The notes under the pieces: model-generated
Told to the model about the DNA's origin: nothing
What the model saw: only the letters and a program-made list of their open reading frames with translations
Databases searched by the model: none
Part shown: positions 53,511 to 62,760 of the stretch, piece after piece
Numbering within the stretch: the stretch's first letter is position 1
How the letters are laid out: each line of letters begins with the position of its first letter
Source of the DNA: Lederbergia citri
GTDB taxonomy: Bacteria; Bacillota; Bacilli; Bacillales; Bacillaceae_C
DNA length: 64,000 nt
Assembly (NCBI RefSeq): GCF_018343625.1
Contig: NZ_JAGYPG010000003.1
Coordinates: 65,102-129,101 of the forward strand
Direction: 5' to 3'
Program-made: the position numbers and the translations under genes

Positions 53511-53805
53511 TACTTCGCTCCCCTTACTTTATTTTGACGCCCCAATTATAAGCAGAGGATTTATTAAGATGGTTAATTTAATGTAAATTTTCAATAAAAC
53601 AAATGCTTATGCCCTAAAAATAATTACTTTTTCCTAAGTGTAATCATTCACAAATAGTTCTATAGTTTCATTTTATAATCATCCGACATAAAGAAAAATA
53701 ATAAAAAACCAATCATGTTAGTCGTTCAGTTTTTTCTCATGTGTTGTTTAATCTAACAAGTTAGGTTCTAAGCTTATGCTTAATAGCTTTTATAATGGAT
53801 TAGAT

Positions 53806-54297
53806 TTAAAATTTTTTTACCCTAATGGGACTTACCATTAAAAAGGCGAGGATTAAAGTGATCCACGCATTGCTATATAAAAATAATCCCATAGCTGCCA
53901 ATGGCAATCCAGCAGCAGGAATAGGCAATCCTTGAAAATACCCTATGGTTGGTTTAACGCTAAATTTAGCTAATCTTAATGCCCCCATTGTTGGGAAAAG
54001 GAAGAATGCCAAAGACGTTAAAAAGGATGGAGCTGCGATTGAATGAAATAAAAGTGCAGGAGCAACGCCGAAACTCACAATATCAGCTAAGGAATCTAGT
54101 TCTACGCCAAATTCACTGTTCACTTTTAGTTTTCTAGCGATCCTTCCATCAAGAAGATCTAAAGCGGCTGATAAAAAAATAAAAATAGAGGCTAATTGCA
54201 CATAACCACTCATATTAAAGGTAATTGAAAGAACACCGCATAATAAATTTCCGATTGTAAATAAATTGGGTACAATTTTTACTATGTGATTGAACAA
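53806..54297 (-). CDS. pssA: CDP-diacylglycerol-serine O-phosphatidyltransferase
   Basis: About 163 residues with five to six hydrophobic helices. It carries the CDP-alcohol phosphotransferase motif D-x2-DG-x2-AR-x8-G-x3-D-x3-D, read here as DLLDGRIARKLKVNSEFGVE followed by LDSLAD near 47-72. VPNLFTIGNLLCG at the start and GLPIPAAGLPLA near 125 are typical of PssA. It makes phosphatidylserine, the precursor of phosphatidylethanolamine. The TTG at 54297 has AGGAGG upstream; a TTG at 54324 is weaker. A psd gene is not adjacent. Confidence 0.88.
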   Translation of the reverse strand: MFNHIVKIVPNLFTIGNLLCGVLSITFNMSGYVQLASIFIFLSAALDLLDGRIARKLKVNSEFGVELDSLADIVSFGVAPALLFHSIAAPSFLTSLAFFLFPTMGALRLAKFSVKPTIGYFQGLPIPAAGLPLAAMGLFLYSNAWITLILAFLMVSPIRVKKF

Positions 54298-54324
54298 GGA
54301 CTGTTCCTCCTGACGTAAAAACAA

Positions 54325-54509
54325 TGCTCCTTAACTTGATAGGATTTTCTATTTAATCTTCGGCTATTCTTAAAAGTAATCTAAAATTTGAATTAGAAAA
54401 TATCTAATATAAGAAAAGAATTTTATGGAGATGGCGAGAATTCTTTTGTAGAAGGAAATAGACTATTACCGAATCAAGCTGTTTCTCACTAAAAAACGAT
54501 CATTAAATG
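54325..54509. other. Gene-free stretch upstream of pssA
   Basis: No coding region or strong hairpin was recognised here. It borders the M23 relic and should contain the pssA promoter. Confidence 0.3.
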
Positions 54510-54724
54510 TTATTGGTACACCTTTTCCATTTTTTTAGCGTGTATGTGTAAATGTGGTTCAGATGTATTTCCAGAGTTTCCTACCTTTCCAAGTCCGCAG
54601 TCACTAATAAGTCCAATACCCATTTAAGTTTACTTTTAAAAGTGGCTTTTAATAACAATATAATAAAAGCAGCAGGTAATACGATTAGCATGCCGATTGA
54701 ATAAAATGTTGAAAACAAGATTTC
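54510..54724 (-). pseudogene. Relic of a membrane-bound M23-type metallopeptidase
   Basis: Reading leftward, one frame gives a transmembrane segment (GMLIVLPAAFIILLLKATFK and then SKLKWVLDLLVTAD). The adjacent frame then gives GKVGNSGNTSEPHLHIHAKK and a stop. The GNSGNTSEPHLHIH block is the active-site end of LytM/M23 peptidoglycan endopeptidases. The middle of the gene and its reading frame are lost. Confidence 0.65.
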
Positions 54725-54894
54725 TCAACTTCTTAGACACACACTCGATTGCGCAATATTCGGTTTTACTAGGAAGAAAACCTCTAAAATTTTTATAAAG
54801 TTAGTGAATTAGAAATAACTTATCTATCAGAATAACCTGGCGGGATTCCAAATGTTGTAAAACAGATAATAGTATAAGGAAGTTGATTGATAAA

Positions 54895-55380
54895 ATGCAA
54901 AGCATAATGATTGAAAAGTTTCAAAAGAAGGATTTTGATGATTACTTTAAATTGGTATCTGATGAACGAGTCATGGCTCAAATCACTGAAAGGGCGATTG
55001 CGCTTGAAGAGGCTAAGGTTAACTTTTATAAGATTTTAGAGCGAAACGAAAAATATGATTTTTACGGTTCCTTTAAAATCTACGATCAGATTACTAATCA
55101 ATTTATAGGTCTGGGGCATCTGACGTTAAACGAAATAAAGGAAGATGAAGCTGAAATTGGTTACATGATACGGCCTGAATTTTGGGGGAAGGGATACGGC
55201 AGCACCGTTGCGAAACGTTTATTCAATATGGCTAAACAGACAGAAATAAAATTATTAAAGGCCATCATTGATCCGAATAATATCGCTTCTCGAAAAATTT
55301 TAATCAATCTTGGTTTCATTTCAATGGAAATATGTGAAATAGATGGACTGCCTGGAGAAATATTAAGCAAGGAATTATAA
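54895..55380 (+). CDS. GNAT family N-acetyltransferase
   Basis: About 161 residues. EIGYMIRPEFWGKGYGSTVA near 88-107 forms the acetyl-CoA site, and DPNNIASRKILINLGFISME near 128-147 is the conserved C-terminal half, typical of RimJ/RimL-type enzymes. The substrate is unknown. The ATG at 54895 and an in-frame TTG at 54883 both follow AAGGAAG. It is a single-gene unit. Confidence 0.85.
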   Translation: MQSIMIEKFQKKDFDDYFKLVSDERVMAQITERAIALEEAKVNFYKILERNEKYDFYGSFKIYDQITNQFIGLGHLTLNEIKEDEAEIGYMIRPEFWGKGYGSTVAKRLFNMAKQTEIKLLKAIIDPNNIASRKILINLGFISMEICEIDGLPGEILSKEL

Positions 55381-55498
55381 AGAACATAAAACGGTAAGCA
55401 AATAAAAGTTCCTCCTCACCTAACCTTTTTATGAATAGAAATTCAGCATTAAGAAAAAATACAAATGCTATGAAATTTTTCTTGAAAAGGAGAAAAAA

Positions 55499-56110
55499 AT
55501 GACTAACGTAAAATTAGCGATTGTATTTTACAGTATGGGTGGGACAAACTTTCAATTAGCGAAATGGGCTGAAGAAGGAGCGAAAGAAGCAGGTGCAGAA
55601 GCAAAAGTATTTAAAGTTCAAGAATTGGCTCCGGATTCTATCATTCAAAGAAATGAAGTATGGAAAGCAACAGTTGAAGCAACGAAAGACGTTCCAATAG
55701 CAACATCCGACGATTTAGAATGGGCGGACGCCATAATTTTCAGCACACCAACACGATTTGGCAATATTGCTTCTCAAATGAAACAATTCCTTGATATTCA
55801 AGGAGGACTTTGGGCAACTGGAAAAACCGTTAACAAAGTTGTAAGTGCCATGACCTCTGCCCAAAATCCGCATGGCGGGCAAGAAGCAACGGTTTTAGCT
55901 TTATATACTTCCATGATGCATTGGGGAGCGATTATTGTACCTCCAGGTTACACAGACCAAGTGCTGTTTGGTGCAGGTGGGAATCCATATGGTACAAGTG
56001 TGACGGTAGGGCAAGATGGTAAAATGATTGATGATGTACAAGCCGCTGTTAAGCATCAAGCGAAACGAACAGTTACGGTGGCAGAGTGGGTTAAAAAAGG
56101 AACTCAATAA
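55499..56110 (+). CDS. wrbA: NAD(P)H:quinone oxidoreductase type IV (WrbA family), second copy
   Basis: 203 residues, nearly the same as residues 17-219 of the WrbA at 33900, differing at scattered positions (for example ATSDDLEWADAIIFSTPTRF against ASSADLEWADAIIFSVPTRF). All FMN-binding and active-site blocks are kept. No MhqR-like inverted repeat is visible upstream, unlike the first copy, so regulation probably differs. The ATG follows AAAAGGAG. Confidence 0.92.
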   Translation: MTNVKLAIVFYSMGGTNFQLAKWAEEGAKEAGAEAKVFKVQELAPDSIIQRNEVWKATVEATKDVPIATSDDLEWADAIIFSTPTRFGNIASQMKQFLDIQGGLWATGKTVNKVVSAMTSAQNPHGGQEATVLALYTSMMHWGAIIVPPGYTDQVLFGAGGNPYGTSVTVGQDGKMIDDVQAAVKHQAKRTVTVAEWVKKGTQ

Positions 56111-56156
56111 CTACCTATTCGTTCTCAAATATATAAATAAAATAATGTACGATAGA

Positions 56157-56200
56157 AATAACCTCTTAGGATAATTCCTGTTGAGGTTATTTTACTTTTT
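56157..56200 (+). terminator. Intrinsic terminator after the second wrbA
   Basis: AAATAACCTC and GAGGTTATTT pair and are followed by TACTTTTT. The following 280 bases up to the kinase gene hold nothing recognised. Confidence 0.8.
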
Positions 56201-56484
56201 TGGGAAGTGGTGGATGCAATGCGTTAGAGTTTAATCGTAATCTCGATAGGCAATTGTTCTCTAGATTCAAGTTTTTACAGTTCGTCAAAGGAAATAGATT
56301 TTCTAGGAGAATAAACAAATCGACTTCACTTCCTCTGCATGTTTTCCGGTTCGGTCACTGAAAACTTCTACAAGTCGGGGTGAAGTCCCTTTTATACTCG
56401 AAAATCCTTGCTGCTAAAGGACTCAGAATGATGCAAAATGTTCATTTAAATACACATATTTGAAGCAACAATATTTTAGAAATA

Positions 56485-57603
56485 TTATCTACTTAAAGGC
56501 AAATAAACAGTAAATGTCGTACCCTTATCAGGCTCACTCTCGACACGGATGAACCCCCCGTGGGTTCTGATCAAATGATGAGCTATTGATAATCCGAGCC
56601 CTGTTCCGCCTGTATGCCGCGAACGGGCTTTTTCTACACGATAAAAACGATCGAATAGGTGGGTAAGCTCTTCAGCTGGAATGCCGATTCCGGTGTCTTT
56701 CACTGAGACACATGTATAGATCGTATCTCGATCCAGGACCTTGTCTTCAATTACAACCGAAATCCTTCCTCTTTCTGGTGTGTAGCGGATTGCATTAGTC
56801 AACAAATTGATGAACACCTGCGTGATCCGTCTCGCGTCAGCCATCACAGTTACCGGCCTCGTCTTCGAATAGAAGCTCATTTCCAGTCCGTTCTCCTCAG
56901 CCTCCATTTTCACATCATCAACGATTTGTTCAAGTCTTGCCGACAGATCCAGCGGTTTCAAGTCCAATGCCAACCTGCCTGCCTCAGCCAACGACAAGAC
57001 ATGAAGATCTTCCACAAGCATGCTTAAGCGGATCACTTCGTCATGGAGTCTAAGCAACATTTCCGGAGGGACGTATTGACCGGCCTGTTGAGCATTTTCT
57101 AATTTTAGCTGCATGATAGACAGCGGAGTTCGAAGCTCATGAGCGACATCAGCTACCAACCTTCTGCGGGCATCCTCAGCTTCCCTCAGGCGAAGTGTCA
57201 TATCGTTGAACGTCTGGATTACCTTACCATATTCGTCTTTTGATTGTACAGGAACGTTTACGTTTAGATCCCCTTGTGCAACACGTTCGATAGCGGCAAC
57301 GAGCCTTCTAAGTGGGATCGTCAGCACCCCAGATATCCATAAACTGAACAACAGCCCAGTTGCTATGAAAAACACCCAATTTCCAAGCCAAAATTTCTTC
57401 ATCTTACCTGAAACGTAAGTCTTCAAAATCTCAATTTGTTCTCCGGGCAGTGAGTTTAAATAAGATGCATCAATTTCTTCCTTACGAAATTGATCGAACA
57501 AAGACTCCATGTAAGCTTGTTTTGTTACTGCATGAGTGCCTCCGATAATAAGAACGAGTAGTCCCATGGAGACAAATATTTTTTGGCGCACCGTCAATGT
57601 CAT
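56485..57603 (-). CDS. Membrane sensor histidine kinase
   Basis: 372 residues. Two hydrophobic segments (about 10-27 and 75-95) flank a short extracellular loop. HAMP lies at about 95-150. The HisKA phospho-acceptor is in DVAHELRTPLS near 155, the N box is INLLTNAIRYTPE near 270, the G1 box is VSVKDTGIGIPAEEL near 300, and a GGTGLGLSIAHHL G2 box is near 337. It starts four bases inside the response-regulator stop, so the two are coupled. GC content is clearly higher than in genes to the left. Stimulus unknown. Confidence 0.92.
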   Translation of the reverse strand: MTLTVRQKIFVSMGLLVLIIGGTHAVTKQAYMESLFDQFRKEEIDASYLNSLPGEQIEILKTYVSGKMKKFWLGNWVFFIATGLLFSLWISGVLTIPLRRLVAAIERVAQGDLNVNVPVQSKDEYGKVIQTFNDMTLRLREAEDARRRLVADVAHELRTPLSIMQLKLENAQQAGQYVPPEMLLRLHDEVIRLSMLVEDLHVLSLAEAGRLALDLKPLDLSARLEQIVDDVKMEAEENGLEMSFYSKTRPVTVMADARRITQVFINLLTNAIRYTPERGRISVVIEDKVLDRDTIYTCVSVKDTGIGIPAEELTHLFDRFYRVEKARSRHTGGTGLGLSIAHHLIRTHGGFIRVESEPDKGTTFTVYLPLSR

Positions 57604-58295
57604 GATTGTTCACCGAATCGGTAACCGAAACCGTATACAGTTTGAATATAACGAGGATTGGCTGGATCGTCTCCCAGCTTGCGGCGAAGGTTCCGAATAT
57701 GGGAATCCATCGTTCTTTCATATCCCATATATTCGTCCGCAAGTGCAGTTTTTAATAATTGCAGGCGGCTGAAAACCATACCGGGACGTGCAGCCAACGT
57801 GTACAAGATTTTGAATTCCGTTGGTGTCAGTTGGATCTCCTGGCCGTCTTTGAATACCTGACATTTGGCCTCAGAAATGATTAGGTTATCTCTTTCCAAG
57901 AACATCGTCCTGTCTTCAGGACCGCGTAAGCGGCGTAGTAAAGCTCGGATGCGAGAAGTGAGCTCGCGCAAACTGAATGGCTTCGTCAAATAATCGTCCG
58001 CACCGATTTCCAGACCGACGATTTTATCTGATTCCTCCGATCGGGCCGTGACCATAATAATACCGCATTGAGAAGTTTGCCTTATTTCACGGCAAACGTC
58101 GATGCCGCTTTTCTCCGGGAGCATCCAATCAAGCACAACGATATCAGGCCGCTCAGACTGGGCAATCGTGAGCGCTTCCTTGCCAGTACAGGCGGTCAAT
58201 ACCCTAAACCCTTCACGTTGCAGATAGGTGTGCATTTCCTCAAGCATGTCTGGTTCGTCCTCCACAAGCAACAATTTCGTTTCCAATTTAATCAC
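57600..58295 (-). CDS. OmpR/PhoB-type response regulator
   Basis: About 231 residues. The receiver domain has the acidic pair LLVEDEPD, the phospho-acceptor in VVLDWMLPEKSG near 53, a conserved Thr in IMVTARSEE and the lysine in LTKPFSLREL near 104. The C-terminal winged helix contains LTPTEFKILYTLA and IRNLRRKLGDD, ending VYGFGYRF. The GTG at 58295 is chosen because the receiver begins just after it; the frame extends to 58328. It is divergent from the DUF6220-like gene, which may be a target. Confidence 0.9.
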   Translation of the reverse strand: MIKLETKLLLVEDEPDMLEEMHTYLQREGFRVLTACTGKEALTIAQSERPDIVVLDWMLPEKSGIDVCREIRQTSQCGIIMVTARSEESDKIVGLEIGADDYLTKPFSLRELTSRIRALLRRLRGPEDRTMFLERDNLIISEAKCQVFKDGQEIQLTPTEFKILYTLAARPGMVFSRLQLLKTALADEYMGYERTMDSHIRNLRRKLGDDPANPRYIQTVYGFGYRFGEQS

Positions 58296-58627
58296 ATCTT
58301 TCCAGTTTAGTCTGCGAGAATACACCACTTACCGAAAATTATACCTTGATTTTACATGTTCTTGAATAACTCCATACAAAAAGAGGAAGTTCTGCATAAG
58401 TTCTCGACATTTATTATTTAAACTGACTGTGAACAAGAGAAATAGCCATAAAGAACAAGAAAAGATAAGTGAGTGGGAGGATCGTTTTCATGGAAAACGT
58501 AATAAGTGGAAGAAATGAGCTGAATTGTGTGCGATGTCGATTGAGAGAGGGTGGTTGAACTCAGCACTGAACGGGTGGTGGATTTATCCAGCAATTCCGT
58601 AGAGTATGAAGGAAACATGATTAACAG

Positions 58628-58808
58628 ATTGAGCCTGGACATGAGCAGGTTGTGCCACCTGAAAACGATGAGATCATTTCGTTAGCAAAACGGCTTTAAG
58701 GAGTTACAGAGCCTATTTAACGACAAGAATCCTAAAGTAGAGCAAACGATTGAACGATTTTACATGGAATATCCTACCGATCTTAATTTACGAAAGAGAG
58801 GATTTTAG
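58628..58808 (+). pseudogene. Decayed soluble protein upstream of the DUF6220-like gene
   Basis: One frame reads IEPGHEQVVPPENDEIISLA then KRL and a stop. One base later the next frame continues KELQSLFNDKNPKVEQTIER and FYMEYPTDLNLRKRGF to a TAG that overlaps the next ATG (TAGATG). This looks like the end of a translationally coupled gene with a frameshift. The family is not recognised. The region 58330-58627 has no intact gene. Confidence 0.5.
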
Positions 58809-59285
58809 ATGAGCAATCTATCCGTAAACCGTAGTGAACCTGAAGTCGGGCATCAAGCTGAAGAAATAACCAATGTTTCACCGCTAGTAGTTAGAGCTCG
58901 TTTAGTTTTTAATGCAATGTTAAGGATATTTGCGATTTGTATTTTAATCCAGGTTTTTCTCGCCGGTCTCGCACTGTTTTGGGATCCAGCTCAATGGGCT
59001 AGCCATACAGGCTTTGCCAGAACACTGATCATTTTTTCAATCCTGATACTTGTGATTTCTTTTATCGCACGGCTGCCGCGTTCTCTACGACTCCGTAGTG
59101 CAGGTTTGTTAGGGATCATCATTTTGATAGCAGTCAGCGTCAAATTACCATCAGGGATTGGATATTTATCTGCTCTTCATCCGGTACTCGCTCTGATGTT
59201 GTTTTTTGGAACTGTGTCCCTCGCACGGAGGACCGATGCCCTTAAAAAAGAAAAAAAGCAAGAATCTGCGGAGCAAAGCAGATAA
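58809..59285 (+). CDS. DUF6220-like membrane protein
   Basis: 158 residues with four hydrophobic segments. VRARLVFNAMLRIFAICILI is followed by QVFLAGLALFWDPAQWASHT, FIARLPRSLRLRSAGLLGII and a C-terminal YLSALHPVLALMLFFGTVSL. The Q-x-FLAGL, W..H and ALHP pattern fits my memory of DUF6220. Function unknown. The ATG overlaps the relic upstream. Base composition is richer in GC than the left half of the window. Confidence 0.72.
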   Translation: MSNLSVNRSEPEVGHQAEEITNVSPLVVRARLVFNAMLRIFAICILIQVFLAGLALFWDPAQWASHTGFARTLIIFSILILVISFIARLPRSLRLRSAGLLGIIILIAVSVKLPSGIGYLSALHPVLALMLFFGTVSLARRTDALKKEKKQESAEQSR

Positions 59286-59356
59286 ATTGAGTTTTGATTA
59301 CAATTTTCAAAATGGATGGATAGAAGAGATGCCACCCTAATATATCCGAATATCTA

Positions 59357-59509
59357 TTGGTCATTCTATTCCTTATCGTGTCTGGAGTATCGCAGTATCT
59401 AGTTGTGCATGATTATGGGAATAGAACTCATTGGTTTCGAAGCATTGTAATTGTTCTATATGGAATGTCCGGTATCCTTGTTCTCTTTATTATTTTTCCA
59501 AGACAATGA
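59357..59509 (+). CDS. Short membrane protein, possibly intact
   Basis: About 50 residues from a TTG: two hydrophobic helices (LVILFLIVSGVSQYL and FRSIVIVLYGMSGILVLFII) joined by a polar loop VVHDYGNRTHW. The sequence is protein-like, but the start site is unconvincing and it may be a shortened gene. A further mini-frame at 59626, behind a strong AAGGAGGAG site, encodes only MGPIRVG before a TAA, with its frame open again to 59712; it is another likely relic. Confidence 0.4.
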   Translation: MVILFLIVSGVSQYLVVHDYGNRTHWFRSIVIVLYGMSGILVLFIIFPRQ

Positions 59510-59744
59510 CTAAAAACAGCAAATAACTATTGAATAAGTTGAGCTCCACACAGTTATTGCTTACGGATCAGTGTTCTGATCATTAGAACGTCTACGCCAG
59601 AAAAGCGAATTAAGGAGGAGAAAGAATGGGTCCTATTAGAGTAGGTTAAATTGTCCGTGTTTTTTCGACTTTTCCCAACAATATTTCCCAAGAAATAATG
59701 GTATGCGACTGATTGCAAAAACAACAAATAGGAGGAATTAACAA

Positions 59745-60152
59745 ATGAAAATGAAGCTAGTTTCATTCGTATTACTTTGTGCATTTCTACTTGTGCCAAC
59801 TCTGGCCTCTGCTGAAGTGACCAACGGTAATATTGGATACAAATTAACCACTGGGCGACTCTGGGTCACGATGGATGCGGTTGTGGGGTTGGTCAGTGTG
59901 ATCCTCGCTGGGATGTATCTGGCCCGTTCTTCTGGTCGTTTCGGTACGGGCAGTGGGCGGCGTGGTGCCATCGTGTCTATGGTGGTGGGACTACTCGTTA
60001 TAGCCTACGCCGGGGTGCATGTGATTATATTCCCTGGTGGGCCTGGCACCGGTGACGGGCGAGTCGGGGCTTACTTTGCAATAGTGTTTGGGTTGACCAG
60101 CATGGTCCTCGCTGGGCTAACTCTGCGCCGCTCCCGCCAAAGGGTTGGCTGA
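59745..60152 (+). CDS. DUF6223-like membrane protein
   Basis: 135 residues. An N-terminal signal-like helix ends near LASAEV. Three further hydrophobic segments follow, with TTGRLWVTMDAVVGLVSVIL, GRRGAIVSMVVGLLVIAYAG and the conserved PGGPGTGDGRVGAYFAIVFG. The GPGTGxGRVGA block is what I remember as DUF6223. Function unknown. The start follows TAGGAGGAA. GC content is high, and 60171-60206 downstream holds a hairpin (CTGTCCTTG/CAAGGGCAG) without a T-run. Confidence 0.72.
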   Translation: MKMKLVSFVLLCAFLLVPTLASAEVTNGNIGYKLTTGRLWVTMDAVVGLVSVILAGMYLARSSGRFGTGSGRRGAIVSMVVGLLVIAYAGVHVIIFPGGPGTGDGRVGAYFAIVFGLTSMVLAGLTLRRSRQRVG

Positions 60153-60470
60153 CCAGATCATGGGTGGCTCCTGTCCTTGGGTGTGTCCGGTTGAGGACAA
60201 GGGCAGATTATGATTTTGAGAGTTAGGAAATGAAAGTGAAAAAACGAATTTTATCAAGCTTCAAGAGCGAAACTCTGGCTTAGGTACTGATAGATCATAT
60301 AACGAAAAGCAGTTCGAGGCCGATTGGTTGATTTTTCAAAGGATATAAACATGACTAATGAATGAGTTTAACATAATTCATTCATGGGTTTATGTACTAC
60401 ATTTGATAAATCAATTGAAACAATCTTTGGATAATTTACAGAAAAAAACTGTGAATAGGGTGGAATGAAA

Positions 60471-62012
60471 ATGAGTATGAGAATTATAGCAATCATCCTG
60501 TGCAGTCTGTTCATCTTCCACCTATTCAGTTCAGCACGAAGTAATGGAAGCATGCAAGAAGAGCAATTTGAGACTTCAGTCTTCTCCGAAGTGGATGCGT
60601 ATATTGCTCGTGAAATGAAACGACAACGTCTCCCGGGGCTGGCTCTCGGGATTGTAAAGGGTGATCGCATTCTTTACCTTAAGGGATATGGTGAAGCCGA
60701 CTCATCGGGTCGTCCTGTAACACCTGAAACACCTTTCGGATTAGGTTCAATCGGCAAGTCGATTACTGCTACTGCCGTTCTACAGCTTGCCGAAAAAGGA
60801 AAAATTGATTTAGACGCTCCTATACAGCGTTATTTCCCTACCAAGTATAGAGGTGCAGAGTTCATTACTGTACGTCAGTTACTAAACCAAACAAGCGGTT
60901 TCTCCCAAATCTCAACTTTTGACAACACGCTGACAAGTATCAACGATCAATATCAAGATGCTATAGAGAAAAACGCCTTGTCTTATGCGGAAAAGTTTTT
61001 AACTCGAACCCAGCAAACTGAACATACTTACAGGTATTCGAACGCAAACTATGTACTGCTAGGCTATATCGTGCAACAAGTGTCCGGCCAGTCCTATGGC
61101 GACTATGTGAAAGAGCATATTTTCAGCCCTCTATCTATGCATAACAGTTTCGTTACACTCGATGAAGCATCTGAACACGGTCTGGCTACACCTCACCGTC
61201 GGATCTTTGGATATAACGTTGCTTACGATGGCCCCTATGTTTATATTCCAGGGGATGCGCCAGCGGGCTACCACTACACCAATGTGAAGGACATGAGCCA
61301 TTACTTGATTGCTCAAATGAACGGCGGCCGATTTGAAGATAATTCCGTGCTCTCTTCGGAAAGTATACGACTAATGCAGACCGAACCTGTTCCGGGAACG
61401 TACGGCATGGGTTGGTCGACAGATTCTATTAACGGTTTACGGGTTATCGGTTCGCCGGGTGGGTCGTTAGGCTTCCAAGCTCAAACTTTTATGGTTCTAG
61501 AACAACAACTGGGAGTTATCGTGTTCGCAAACGTACTTGACGCAATCGATGCCGAATGGCCCGATACACACATCATTACGACTACCCACATCGCCTCCGG
61601 GGTTATAAACTTACTGAATGAGAAACCGATTGGAGGATCTGGTCTAAGCATTTCGCAGAAATACTGGCTTGTAAATGGATTAATATTCACACTCAGCGCA
61701 TGGTTAATTTATACTACAGTCCGAACTGCGAAACGCTGCCTTGGGCCATTGAGTCCTGACAATTCTGGACACACTGAAATATCTATTAAAGTTATATCAA
61801 GAATTGTTCTGTATTTTGCAGGTCTGTTTATTATCCTGCTGTTGAATATGACTCAAATTGTACCGTTATGGCATATAGCAACAATTTTTCAGCCGGACGT
61901 ATACGTTTGGCTGATGATGATGGCTGTACTTATGGCACTGAAGGGAACCATGGAAATTATTCTGTTGGTTCGGTCAATTAGGCATGAAAAAACATCAAAG
62001 TTGAGCGGATAA
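60471..62012 (+). CDS. Serine hydrolase (beta-lactamase/class C PBP fold) with membrane C-terminus
   Basis: About 513 residues. A signal-like N-terminal helix precedes a beta-lactamase-fold domain at about 35-370. The nucleophile motif SIGK is near 93, the second motif YSN near 189, and the region GSPGGSLGF near 328 corresponds to the third. Three transmembrane helices follow in the last 120 residues (about 395-415, 445-465 and 475-500). Such proteins act as D-aminopeptidases, esterases or peptidoglycan modifiers; a true beta-lactamase role is unlikely. The ATG at 60471 has AGGGTGG upstream, with an ATG at 60465 also possible. Confidence 0.88.
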   Translation: MSMRIIAIILCSLFIFHLFSSARSNGSMQEEQFETSVFSEVDAYIAREMKRQRLPGLALGIVKGDRILYLKGYGEADSSGRPVTPETPFGLGSIGKSITATAVLQLAEKGKIDLDAPIQRYFPTKYRGAEFITVRQLLNQTSGFSQISTFDNTLTSINDQYQDAIEKNALSYAEKFLTRTQQTEHTYRYSNANYVLLGYIVQQVSGQSYGDYVKEHIFSPLSMHNSFVTLDEASEHGLATPHRRIFGYNVAYDGPYVYIPGDAPAGYHYTNVKDMSHYLIAQMNGGRFEDNSVLSSESIRLMQTEPVPGTYGMGWSTDSINGLRVIGSPGGSLGFQAQTFMVLEQQLGVIVFANVLDAIDAEWPDTHIITTTHIASGVINLLNEKPIGGSGLSISQKYWLVNGLIFTLSAWLIYTTVRTAKRCLGPLSPDNSGHTEISIKVISRIVLYFAGLFIILLLNMTQIVPLWHIATIFQPDVYVWLMMMAVLMALKGTMEIILLVRSIRHEKTSKLSG

Positions 62013-62016
62013 GTAG

Positions 62017-62047
62017 GAAGAGGAGCTTTTCATGCTCTTCTTTTTTA
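62017..62047 (+). terminator. Intrinsic terminator after the serine hydrolase
   Basis: GAAGAGGAGC and GCTCTTC pair with one bulged base around TTTTCAT and are followed by seven Ts. Confidence 0.75.
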
Positions 62048-62258
62048 TGCCTATTATATTGCCTTTATGGATAATATTTTGTCCTAAGAGATTTTTCTTT
62101 TCCATCCATTCTAATACCATCCCCTCACTTAAACTAATATAAAATAAAATGTATTTCTTATATTCAAATTGTTTTATTATAAAACTATAATTACGTTGTT
62201 AAGGAGCTAGAAGTTTATCTAATGTTTTATATCAATAGCAAATAAATCCAGAAGGGGA

Positions 62259-62636
62259 ATGAATTTCGTAATGGAAACTAAGCATAATGTTACTCCAATT
62301 GTGGGTTCAATATTTGTACATGTTATAGATATGAATCGTGCGGTTAATTGGTATGCAAAATTGTTAGGCATATCTGTATCGCCTGGACCATATGATAAGG
62401 TTTTTTCAATAGAATTAAGCAATCTTATACTTTTGCTTGACGCTCATCGTTCCGATCATTTCCAACCATCAGAACTCCCACTTTTTTCATTTGCAACAAA
62501 AGATATTGACGAGACATACGAGTTCTTAACTAGCAATAATGTAGAAATTTTAGGCGATATTGAGCGTTTTCCTGACATTACATTTTTAACAATAAAGGAC
62601 TCAGAGGGAAATTTAATCATGTTTGTACAAGAATAA
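62259..62636 (+). CDS. VOC family (glyoxalase-like) protein
   Basis: 125 residues with a single VOC module pair: VGSIFVHVIDMNRAVNWYAK at the start, LPLFSFATKDIDETYEFL near 75, and the terminal strand LTIKDSEGNLIMFVQE with its glutamate. Similar small Bacillus proteins bind or modify antibiotics or metabolites; the substrate is unknown. The ATG at 62259 lies close to AGGGGA; an ATG at 62271 is an alternative. Confidence 0.82.
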   Translation: MNFVMETKHNVTPIVGSIFVHVIDMNRAVNWYAKLLGISVSPGPYDKVFSIELSNLILLLDAHRSDHFQPSELPLFSFATKDIDETYEFLTSNNVEILGDIERFPDITFLTIKDSEGNLIMFVQE

Positions 62637-62711
62637 TAGGATCATCTTCTTTCTCAAATCCAATAGTAAAGGAATTTAATTATGAGCATTAATAATATTT
62701 AGTAGTAATCT

Positions 62712-62741
62712 AAGACCACCTATTCAGAAATAGGTGGTCTT
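62712..62741. terminator. Bidirectional terminator hairpin
   Basis: AAGACCACCTATT and AATAGGTGGTCTT pair perfectly between convergent genes. Confidence 0.7.
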
Positions 62742-62760
62742 GGGGTAATGCTTATTTTTA

